Shown here: positions 12,473 through 24,500 of the stretch, in pieces | How the letters are laid out: the number at the start of each line of letters is the position of its first letter | Numbering within the stretch: position 1 is the stretch's first letter | Assembly: GCA_002633005.1 (NCBI GenBank) | Contig: NMRA01000322.1 | Location: forward strand, 312,001-372,000 | Source: Phoronis australis | Taxonomy: Eukaryota > Phoronida > Phoronidae | DNA: 60,000 nt | Reading direction: 5' to 3' | Translations under genes and position numbers: made by a program | The notes under the pieces: generated by a model | Databases searched by the model: none | Seen by the model: the letters and a program-made list of their open reading frames with translations, nothing else | Told to the model about the DNA's origin: nothing

Positions 12473-12557
12473 CTATAAGCGCGGAGTCCACTTGTACGTG
12501 CCTGAATACCTGAAGCCAAGTCTGTCACACATGTGATCGTTCTCTTTAGGCCCTCGA
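12473..12557 (-). CDS. G6PD: G6PD coding exon 11 (stop codon)
   Basis: 85 bp. It completes a split Ser codon, then encodes [20 protein letters not shown] followed by YKWTPRL and TAG (12473-12475). Human G6PD ends GTYKWVNPHKL, so the tail is two residues shorter and diverged. The acceptor is TGTTTTTAG. Confidence 0.92.
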
Positions 12558-15500
12558 CTAAAAACAGAAATTATGCAAACAAATTCATGACAGTCAGATC
12601 AGTTGACACAAACCTCTGACATACAGCGCTGTGAAAAGTTGAAAGCGGTTTTGATTTGACGCCTATGAACCAAATGAGCCGAGTTGATAAAGGCAAAATG
12701 AAACGACACTTTGAGACATTGGATATTTTTGCATATATCATTTCACTACATGATGATCGTAAATAACTTATAAAAACATGTCAAATCACAAAAGTGAACT
12801 GTAGGTGGAGTTGAATGTACTTCATGGTGGTATTGCCACCTGGCGATTAAGCGAATTTCATCGTGTAAACACGGTTTCCAATTGAGGATGCACACTGTGA
12901 TTGTGCACTAGTGTAGAGAACTTGCTAGACAGGGTCTGACTATCTGGAGAACAATGACATCAGCAGACTGAGTGATGCAATTGCCTACAACAGCATGGTA
13001 TCTTTGATCAATGTGGCAGATTTTGAGGTACGCAAACCATTTGATTTGCAGTAATCTCAACCACTAACGATCATTCTTTTCATATATGGCTAACCATTTT
13101 AAACTTTTGTGACACCTGGCAGCATGTGACACAACTGTCAAAGTTTCAAGAAAGTCCAGTGAAGCTTTGCAAATTTCTTACATCACACTTTACCACTGGA
13201 TGAATTATAACTCTATTGCGACAATGTTTAGATTTTGTTAAAATTAAATATGGAGACCTGATGTTTTTCCAATATATTCAAAATCAACACTAGTCGGTTG
13301 TGATGTCCAATAAAATCAGGTCATCTCAAATAACACACTTGTTTTTTGAAACTGTGTAATTCTCATATGTTCAACATAAATTCTCACCCAGCACATAATC
13401 AGTAGTGGTTACATAAGTGCTTCTATTGTTCTGACGATGGCAAATGTCAACCAACTCAATTGATAATGTGACAGTGCTAACACTAAACCTTCACTAGGCA
13501 ATGCACCCCCAGACTTACTTATTTCATATCAAAATGTCTGTGATCCATTCGTCAACTAAGTTAACCACTCTATCACTTTATTATATTATTTGTTGTCTAA
13601 CATGCTAACACATATTTTATTTCATCCTTTTAACCTTATCTTACCTATAATCTTTTTTCAATTTGTATTGTACAGCATACATATATGTACTTTTAAACAC
13701 AATAACAATAAAATAATAACAATAAAAATAATAGTAGGCAATGGGTTTCCATAACAGGTAAACCTTCACTCACCTGCCATAGACATATTTGACGGGTTGT
13801 ACCATCTCCGCCTCTATCTGGTGAAGGAGAGGAGTGAAGATACGCCACGCCTCCACCAGCTCGTCTGAGCGGACAAAATGCATCTGACTTCCTGTGAACA
13901 CGTCCAACACGAGTCTCTCATAGGCACCGGGCATTTTGATGTCCTGTATGAGAAGTATCAGATAATGAGAAACTACAGATATGTGTATCAAGAAAATCTA
14001 AACCATCATCAAATCAGTAATGCTTCAGTTGAAAATGCTTTGGGAGGGTAGCAACATCTGCCACAGATAAAAGATGCGCTACAAAAAGATGGTGTGCAAG
14101 TCAATAGAAGGCAACAGTACAGAACACATGATTGAAGTCATAAACTGAGAAATCGCTGTCATTCTTGAAAACACACATGCACGGACTATTCACTTGAAGC
14201 CCAGATATAATGCTTACTAGACTAAGTGCTTTCTGGGCTTAAATCTTATCACACATTGTATGTTTCACAGTAAACATGACAAGACTGTACATGCAACCTA
14301 CCTTGTATCTGTTGTTGTATGTTAGGTCAAGCTCCGTCTCTTCACAACCAATCTGCATGCCTGGTTTCTTAGTCATGCACTTTACGTAGACTGCTTCACC
14401 GGGCTGCACACGAATTACCAGCTCATTACGCTGGGTCTCGGCAAAAATGTCACCAGGTACGTCTTTAAACTGCACACGCACCTCAGCCTTCTTTTCGTTT
14501 AAAGCTGCAGCCAAGATAATAATAATTTAATCAGGATTATTATAGAATAACCAGAGCAACATAGAGCATTGAAATGCGCCCACGACTGCAATGCAAACGG
14601 TGTGCTCCTAATGGTATTTTTAGTAACATAAAAATCGCTATAAGAAGGCACAGAATACGCCAAACCCGGTCGAAATTGGAAAAGCATCATCTCTCTATTA
14701 CAAAACTATTTGCTAATTCCTGAAAATTCACCAAGGAACTCCAAAGACACAAACGCAGACGTTAAAAAACAAATTGCCATTAGCAGGCACAGTGATAGTA
14801 AAATCCATCCATCTGTAGTCAAGTAAATAGGAATAGGACTAGACTTGACAAATTGTGATCTTGCAAGGGGCTTAGTACATACAGTCGCAGATGCGAAAAT
14901 GGTGCCACTAGGAGGCACCACAGTACTTGGACCAATCTGAAAATGCACGCAAGTTATGCTCATGTCGGTAGGAACACATATTCCAATTTTCATAATGATC
15001 CTCTGAGCGGTTTGACGGACGCATAATCAGACATCAAAAAAGAGGACTACAAAATAATTGACGTGGCCTCTCGGTGACGCAGAATACATCGAATTCATCA
15101 CAAATTAGAAAGATGCCGTCATCTTCACATTAGAAAGTTGTTTGCCAAAGTACAAAAAAAAAACATTGAAGAGGATATAGAGGCAAGGGTAAAAAGTAAA
15201 ATTAGGGAAGCATAGCAGTAGCCAGAGCCATCCAAAAACTCACAGGCAACCATTGCCACATCTATAGGAAAACAGCTGCAAAAGTTCATAACCATGCAAA
15301 GAAATCAGGAGCTGTAGCCATGGTCACAAAAAAATACCAAATCACCACTGGGGGATGCCACAGGTGTCACAACCATCAAAAAATCAAAGTCAGCCATGGT
15401 CCTCTCATTGGAAACACAAATGCTATGATTCATAATGATCCTCTGAGGAGTTTGGCAGATAGAGAGGCAGACGATAAAAAAACTAATTCGAAATCCTAAA

Positions 15501-18500
15501 AATGGCCACTAGGTGGTGCTAAATACACTGAATCTGTCCAAAAATGTAAAGACATCATTGTCGCCTTAATAGAAAACTATATACTAAATTTCAAAAAAAA
15601 TACATCAATGAATTCCAAGGAAACAGGGCAAACGTAACAAATCTAAACCTGCCACTAAGGGGGTACACCAGTCCTGTGTCGAAGGTCAGAAACTCATCAC
15701 CTGTTATCTTCTGATATCTGCCATATTTCACAAAGTTCCTCCAGAGAGTTCAGTACGCAAAAAATAACAAAAATAGCTACTAGGGGTCGCCACAATAGTC
15801 GAATCTGTCCCAAAATGCATGTCAGCTGCAGCCTTCTCATCAGGAAAATATCTGCCAATTTTCATGATCCTTTAAGCAGTTTGGCAGATAAGAAGGAAGA
15901 TGTCAAAAATACTTCAAAAAATTTTTACACTACCACCAGGTGGTGCAGAATATGTCAGATCCATCCAAAACAGTAAGGCGTTACCATCTTCTTAAAGAAA
16001 CCTATTTGCTAGATTTCCTGAAAATCCATCAATGAACTCCAAAGATTTAGAGGCAAACGTAAAAAAACTGCTACAAGGGGGCACCCCTGTAGTGATACTG
16101 GTCTGAAACTTGTCGTCATCCTCTATCATCTCCATAGGAACAAATCTGCCAAGTTTCACAAAGATCCGCCATAGAGTTATGGAGATAATGCCGTATGAAC
16201 AAAAAAACTAAAATTGCCACTAGGGATCGCCACAGTGGTCGAACTAGTCCGAAAACCAGTGTCAGCCACAGACTTCTCATCAGGAACAAATCAGCCAATT
16301 TTCATAATGATCTTTTGAGCAGTTTGGCAAATAGAAAGGTGGACGTCAAATACTCAAATTTTTTTTTAATTCCACCAAGTGGCGCAGAATAAGAATGACA
16401 TCAAATCTGTTCAAAAATGGGAGGGCGTTATCATTTCTTTAACAGAGTCCAGACTTCTATTTGGTAAATTTCATAAACTCCAAAGATAGCGAGAGGCAAA
16501 TGTAAAAATCTAATTGCCACTAGTGGGCAGAGCTGTAGTCGAATCAGTCCAATGCTCCTCGCCCTCTGTCGCTCTGCCAAATCTCATTATGATCCTGCAA
16601 GGGGTTTAAGCGATGCAGCCAGATGCCCGGATGCCCCGATGGAGTTGGCAGCAATATGCACCCACATATTTATATGTAAAAGTGTAAACTTCAGAAGCTA
16701 TCAGTGAACTCTAATCATCCCCCTCCACTTTCTCACATGGGCTATTCAGAAAGGCACAAGATAGCGCTGCACAAAACGGTATATATTCAGCAGATAGACA
16801 CTTTTCTGTCACAAAATCTACGTTTAAGTTTTATAAAGACCTACAAAATATGGTATAAGTAGATGGATCATATGCAAAAACAAATAAAACTGCCATTTTA
16901 AAGTGCAGCACTAATTAAAAGAAATATTCACAGTTCACTGGATGTCTCTCTTCTTGTTACTTCAATAATGAACTTTGCTGTTAAGTTGATTGTTACTGTG
17001 AAGTAATGTAGAGCATGACTCATACCTGATGATAAGATATTTTGAAAATCAAAACGTTGATCATGAACATCATTATCATTAGCGCAGTTAGCTTCCTATT
17101 AATACGATATTTCTTACTAATTTCTGACATCTTCATTCATCGTATGATTGTTATCATCACATTCAACATCCACCATCATTATCATCGTCGTCATCGTCAT
17201 CATCTCCATTGCCATTCATGTTCAGTCAATAACACCAAGTGTCGCTCCTCTGAGCGCTTTCAGTATATGGCGTTGACATTGGACCACAATATCTTCAATG
17301 AAACTTGCACTTTCAAAACAGGGGAATGTCATCAATAAATGGCTTTGTCCAAGAACGATTTCCGCACCTTTAAAAATTCCAGGTGTGTCAGAGTTACTGA
17401 AACTAACCTTTGCCACAACGAAGAATGAATGGGACGCCATCCCAGCGTTCATTCTTAATGTTGAAGGCTGCAGTAGCAAAGGTTGGTGTGATAGAGTCTT
17501 TGGGTACGGTGGGGTCATCAGTGTAGCCCAGCTTGGCATCTCCCTCACCCTTGGGATTACCAACATACTGCCCCAGGATTGTATCCTCAAGTGTCAACGG
17601 GCTGATGCAACGCAGCACTTTCACCTGATAAAATGAAAATAAAAAGTTAAAAACATATAGGACCTGTTTTGCAAACAAGCTATTTGCAATTAATACAAGA
17701 ATTCTACTATGACTCAACCATTTGTAAAAGCACTTGATTTGAAGCAATTGCAGTAATAAAATTGATCTCCGCAGAGAATGGAAGTGATTTGTGACTTTCG
17801 GGGAGAATTATCAATTCATTATTGGTCAAGACAAAGCACAATAAGTTCAGTGACCAAGCCTATCATTCCATGTGTCAAGCTAAGTCACATGACTAGGCGT
17901 ATTATATCATGTGCCAAGCCTAGTCACATGACCAAGTGTATCATTTCATGTGTCAAGCCTAATCACATGACCAAGTGTATCATTTCATGTGCCAAGCCTA
18001 GTCACAACCAATGACTGCAGACTATTCTTCCCAAGTCCACAAACTCCTTCTAATTTGAGCAAGTAACAAGCCAGGCCCACCTTTATAATTGGTTGTCTAT
18101 ATCGCAAGTTAGTCTTTTTGATAGAAAGCCGGTTTATAGCAACTTTAAAAAAAGAGTGCAGGTGGTCTGATGTCATTTGGGGTGCATCAGACGAGTGCAG
18201 GATTCATGATTGGACCCATAGCAGAAAACATTTGATCTAAAACTCACGAGAGCCTTGCTACCGATCAACAAGTTCTTTGTGAAGATTTTCAAGTCTGCGT
18301 GTCTCCTTTAAGAAAGCGGACAGACTTTTCCATTTGTTGCCAAGCACAATATGTTATAGGCATGCAACAATGCAATCCAGTAGCTTACTCCATAGTAACT
18401 TTAAAGGGGAAGTAGCGACTTTTGATGTTACCTAAAGTAGCAAGAGCAACGCAGAGCATTGAAATGTGCCCATGACCAAACCGCAAATGCTGTGTTTCTA

Positions 18501-21500
18501 GGGGTTTATTACACTAAAAATGGACATTAAACTGCATAGAATATATTGAACCCATTTGAAAATGGGAAGGAGTCATCATCTCTCAAAGTTTTATGCCAAA
18601 TTTCATGAAAATCCGTCCAAAAACTTCAAAAATACACAGGTAAACGCAAAAAATATATTGTCATTAGAAACCACAGCAGTAGACGAATGAATCAGTCGCT
18701 ATGTTGTCAAGTTAATAGAAATACAACTGCAAAGTTTCAAAACCATCTTGCAAGGAGTTTAAGAGCTACATCCGTCTATGTGAAAAAATGTCACCAGGGG
18801 GCACCAGAGTACTTGGACCTGTCTGAGGTCAATGAGAAGTAGGACATTGTCTCTTCAATAAAAGTGATTGCAGAACCAAGATGCCGGCCCTTAGTCATTC
18901 CGGTTTATGTCATTTTGTATTGCTCAATAAATACCTGTCAAGAAAACAGAAATTAAGATGGAAAAATATCTCTCCAATATAACTAGGGACTTGGATCTTT
19001 ACAAAATGTAATGTCAAAAACAGTTGCTTTCATGAATTAATTTCAAACAATAATGCTCTTTGTATCACATTGGTACTGCCTACAATAGCAGTCTTATTGT
19101 ATTTATTTATTTATTATTGTGATATTTAAAATGAGGGTGGCCTCTTCAGTGATAGCACTGCTTTCCAAGAGGGCCCTCAACAAGAAAAACAGTAATATAA
19201 TACAATGAAGTAATAAAACAACAATGAAATATACGTAACAAAGATACAGCAGTTGTTGGAGGATCTAGTTTGTGGACGTTACACATGTTCATTATGGTCA
19301 TACTGTCTTCTCTTTGTAATTATCAGAGTGTTTGAAGAGGAAATGAAATGTATTCCAACAGCCACTGCCATTAAGTAGTTTTAACCAAAGTGACACCAAC
19401 GGAACATTTCTCTGTACGGAAGACATAACAAGGGCCAAACTGACAAAAAAGTGATGTTGCATGCAGACCTTTTCATCTCTAATATCTTCAGGGTTAGTTG
19501 AAACTGGTTTCTCCATGGCAACCAAGCAGAGTATTTGCAGCAAGTGATTCTGCATAACATCTCTGAAATTTGGATAATAACATGTTAAACACCGTGAAAC
19601 AGTGGAAAGTAGGACATACATAAAATTGAAAACCTAAAGCTCAAAGAACAAAAATCCCAACATGACTTTGAAAAGTGGGTGAAATTTAACCCCATATGCA
19701 ATAGTTACTATCAATCGTAAAAAACAATTAATTATCACTAAGCACAACTGAGAATACACTCATAGCTTCTAGTTACTAAATTTTTATAAATTATTTCTAG
19801 GCTGTAGTATGCTTATAATTACATGGCTGAACCTTTATTCATCAATTGTGAAGTGGAACTAGAACATCAAATTTCTGTCTTGTGTCTAAGGTCCCTTTTC
19901 ATCAGACCACAAGTAACTTTTCCACAAATTATTAATTTCAGTGACCTGTCCTTAACAAACCTTATGATGCCAAATTCATCAAAATATCCACCGCGTCCAA
20001 AGGTTCCAAAAGGTTCTTTGAATGATATAACAACAGCTGCGACATTTTCACGGTTCCAAATAGGACTGAAGATTCGGTTGGCAAACCTAAAAAAACAGGG
20101 ATAAACGTCGTTTTGTGTTCACTTGTTTGTAAGTCAGACTTTTGCTGCCAGTCATCACAAGGCATTACACATTCTGTTGTCAAAGGGCCAGAGAACATCA
20201 GCACACCATACTATACCACAATATAACTACTATTGTCATGCAGGGATTCACGCAGTCACAACAAATTGCCTAATATGGTAAAAATACCTTTGTGTTGTTA
20301 GGTTTCATGTTCCATGGTAAGGATTTACATCCCATTGCCTATGTATATGAACACAGTGAAAATGATAATTTTTACACTCATGAATCAAGTTATAGACAAG
20401 TTTCCTGCCAAGAAACAGTACCTGTCCCTGTATTCAGGTTGATTCATCACCAAAAGTAAAGGGTTAGGCCAAAAGAAGCGTAGTTGGTTCCGGTCTGTTT
20501 TTTTTTTTGAAATTCAAGTCACTGATGTGATATTTTTGATTGCTCATTTTTCAAAAAAAGAAAATTCACCAGAGGTGAGCAACAATGGCAAATTTCACAA
20601 CTCAAATACAATTAGTTTACTCATCTGTCTAGGAAAATATCACATCTACCAACAAAGACTCAGAAATGCTTCTCCTTTTCAAAACTTCATGCAAATCCAT
20701 CAAGTTAGTCCAAAGATACAGAGGCAAACATAAAAATCTAAAATTGTCACTAGGGGGCAGAGGAGTAGTCGAAACAGTCCAAAACTCATAGTCGTCTGTT
20801 GTCAGTTTCATAGGAACACATCTGTCAAATCTCAAGGGATTTAGTAGATTCAGCCGCGGACGCCGGACACACAAGACAGAGACAACCTCAAAATGCGCCC
20901 ACATATGACCTATATCGAGACCGGATAACATTAAACAACGAATTAACAAGGTAAAACAGTAGCTTCCTAACCTTAATGGGAGTGAAGAGTCGCACCCGTT
21001 AAGGCAATTGTTTTTATAATTTTACTGGATTTTGAGTTGTTTTACCTTTTTCTACACTGACAACCTTGCTTACGTGCATTGGCTGAAATTGATGCAAGTG
21101 AACATTTTCTTCTTTTTTTAGTTGATTAGCGCAGTTCTCAAAATGAGCAGTACCAACTATGCCTTTTTGGCCATCAAAACCTGTCTGTAGAAGTATGCCA
21201 ACTAATTCATTCTTGACTTGCCTTAGTACCATTAAGTTCTGTACCATCTCCTTTCCCAGGTAGTGATCGATGCGGTATATCTCCTGCTCCGTGAACAGAG
21301 ACGCCAGATGGTTGGATAACACAGCCGAACTTGCAGAGTCCTTGCCAAATGGCTTTTCCACTATAATACGAGTCCACCTTTTGCTGAAGCCACAAGCAGA
21401 TTTTATGAAAATAAACCGTAAAGAATACTTTGCTGTAAGTTGAAGTGGCCAACAAGGGGCGCTACAATGGCCAACAAGGAGCGCTACAATGGCCAACAAG

Positions 21501-24500
21501 GGGTGCTACAATGGCCAACAAGGGGCACTACAATGGCCAACAAGGGGTGCTACAATGGCCAACAAGGGGTGCTACAATGGCCAACAAGGGGCGCCACAAT
21601 GCTCATACACATCCAAAGATCAAACAAGTGCTAAAGCATTTCTTCAAACTCAAGTCTGAGTCTTTGTGTCCATTTGTTTTAAAGTTATAGGAACAATTAC
21701 AAGAATATCGATTCAAAAATTAAAATTGCCAATGGGTCTACTAAGGAAATTGAATCTATATATGTGAAAATCGACACCTGCTGATGCACCACTGCCATAA
21801 ACCTTTGTGTTAAGGTTTGTTCCACTGTGTCAGATGATTTGAGATAATTAGAAAGCAAGCTGAACACAACAAGAAGTGGACGACGGACAGGATGTCAACA
21901 ACATGAACTCAAAAAACTTCTGAAAATAATCAGATGCCGATTCAGCAGAAAGTTGGACAAAAAATGTGATCAAAACACGTCATAAGTTTTGATTAAGGTT
22001 ACATTACTTACCCACTAGCCATGCAATGTGCCTTAATATTGGTTGTCACAGACTGAAAGACACTAGGGGGTAGCGCTAAGTAGAATAGCCTGTTGGCAGA
22101 GCCGTACTCCGACAGGACAGCGTTGAGCTTCTTGAAGGCCTCAGGGTCATCATATGACCCTTGCACATACCGGTTCACTTTAAAGAAGTTCTCACTCGCT
22201 GCCTTCTGGTCTGGTTTAACCTGATCCAAGTACAGTAAAAATATTCACTTTTACAAGATTATACAGCACTATAAAGTAGTGCATCTGCACTATAAAGTAG
22301 TGCATCAACAGGAAGCCCAGTCTAATAACTTTCATGTCATTCATCCAATACCTAACTACAAGTGGTTGAGTTTTACCTTCAGCTACTATCTGAGGGTGGC
22401 TTCCACTTCGAACCATGGCTTCTGTTAAAATCAAAGTATTCAACAGTTTCAAGGTGTAAATTATATCAGGTCAATCTGCGTCTATTACAAATCTGCAAAA
22501 AGTAGCATCACTGAATTGGTTTCTCTGTTAAAGTCGACTAAACAACTGCACCTCTTCTATGGAAAACAGGGACTTCTGATCAAGACCGATTTTCAGATGG
22601 GAAAATATTGTAGAGTAGCACTAGTAGTTTGAATACCACGTTTGCTGGCACTGCACTATATGTAGTCTCTTGACTCCTTATGTTTGGTCTTAACAAGAGT
22701 GAGTGTCACGGAGTGAAAGTGAACAGGAATTTGTTGAGTGCCTAGATGGACAATGGTGATCATCCAGTCGTTACATAAACAGACCCAAAAGGACGAGAAA
22801 GACAGATGAAAAACCAAAAGGACGAGATTGAGATGGGAAGGACTGTTTTATCATTTTCCCACTGAAAAGGTTCACAATTATACTTTGTTCGAGATCATAA
22901 TATTTGTGCTATCAGATCAATATCTTATGAATGCCTCACTCACAAAGTCATTGAGATATTGTTACAGTTGTATCCACTTTGCTGGCACAGTACTGCCATA
23001 TATGCTTATACTGAGGCACCTATAATCAAAATTATGCATTTTTTCGACAGGGCTTTTCTAGAATATAGATGGGGTGGACCTGGTAATGACCAGGGTGTGA
23101 AATTGGTGGCAACGAGGAGGGGGAAATAGGCACAGCTTTGCATAAACACTCGTGGGCTTCAATACACATATATACGGCAATGATATGCACCTGCACTAAA
23201 AAATTTATTTTGTGAATAAAATAAATTCACTTCCTGAAAATATATTCAGAACAGTTGGTGTTGTACTACCTGGAATGTCTAATTCAAAATTCAATTCACA
23301 TTGCGAGTTTGCCACAAACAAGAATTCTACTTTCAGAACCCCCCCCCTTTCCATTTCCTGTCCAGCCTTCTCCATTTTTCCCATGCCCAAGGTCAACCTT
23401 TCCCCATCTGAATATCCCTTTTTCGCCCATCACCAGACCCTGCTTGCTACCACCTCACAAAGCCTGATAGTTCCCATCACCATGCCTTTCACAGCTGCTA
23501 TCCACCAACACACGGTGACATGCTGGCCATTCGGCAATGAAATGAGCTTTTCCAAAATGAAAAAACAACAGCTTCGGCTATAATTTAGTTCATATTTGAA
23601 TCTGCATGCTCTGATAAGATCAAATTTGTTCCCCATCTGTTTTTTAATTGATAATTGAGTCAGAGGTGTGGTATTCTTGTTTTATAGGTAAGCCCACATT
23701 TTTACCGAAATAAAATTTATCTGGGACGACCAAGAAATGGTGCAAATTTTTTTTATTCATCGCTTGACAAATCATGGTGTTTCAAACCTTGCTTAGCGCT
23801 GCTTATTCACTTTGTACAGTTAAAAGCCTTCAGTGAGACCTTCGGTGAAATTGACGCGGTGGGTGTTTATTATGTCAATGACCACAGGCCTCACAATAAT
23901 AAGTTGGGCTACAGATCAGATACAACAATTCTTTTCTGCCCTAACATTACCTTCATAAATGGAAGACATTTTTCCTTGACTTGATCAACAGTGAGCTGCG
24001 ACCTGGCATAACCCACAAAGTATGTGCTTTTAGGTAGCAGACCATCTCTGTACAACCACCTGATATCAACGAGAAATGAGACATCTTCACAACACTCATT
24101 AAACTGCAAACAAAATTGCACAACTTCGTACACCCAAAATAAAATAAACAACTCCTCCTTTTCGACTTTGAAACAAATGATACTATTTCGGTTTAAAAAT
24201 TATACCACAAATCAATGATGTCTAAAAGTATGAAAAAGCTTTTGTTAAGAATAAATTCCTTTCAAAAAACATTTTAATGTTTCAAATAATTGTCTCCATA
24301 ACTTGCATGTATTTTTGCCATGTACTCATGATTAAAATCTAACAAGAATACCAAGACACAGGTTAAAGGGTAAGTAGACCACCTCATACACTTGAAGGCA
24401 CAAGAAATTGATGGTTATGTCTGAAAATTCTCTTAGTATCACACAGCCACATTCTTGAAGGATTACTTGAAAAATAACCAGGAGAGAGAAGAAATTTAAC

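Noticed and set aside
17042-17338. His-rich open frame
   Set aside because: It runs through the ATC/GTC triplet tract of the E2 repeat inside a G6PD intron.
21216-21217. A GT donor just downstream of the GC donor in G6PD intron 5
   Set aside because: Using it would add four bases and shift the frame in exon 6.
21446-21599. CRISPR-like array
   Set aside because: The units are contiguous without spacers and lie in an intron of an animal gene, so it is a minisatellite.
23212-23583. 123-codon Pro/Ser-rich open frame in G6PD intron 3
   Set aside because: Its composition follows from a C/T-rich stretch. It lies within an intron on the opposite strand, with no family match.
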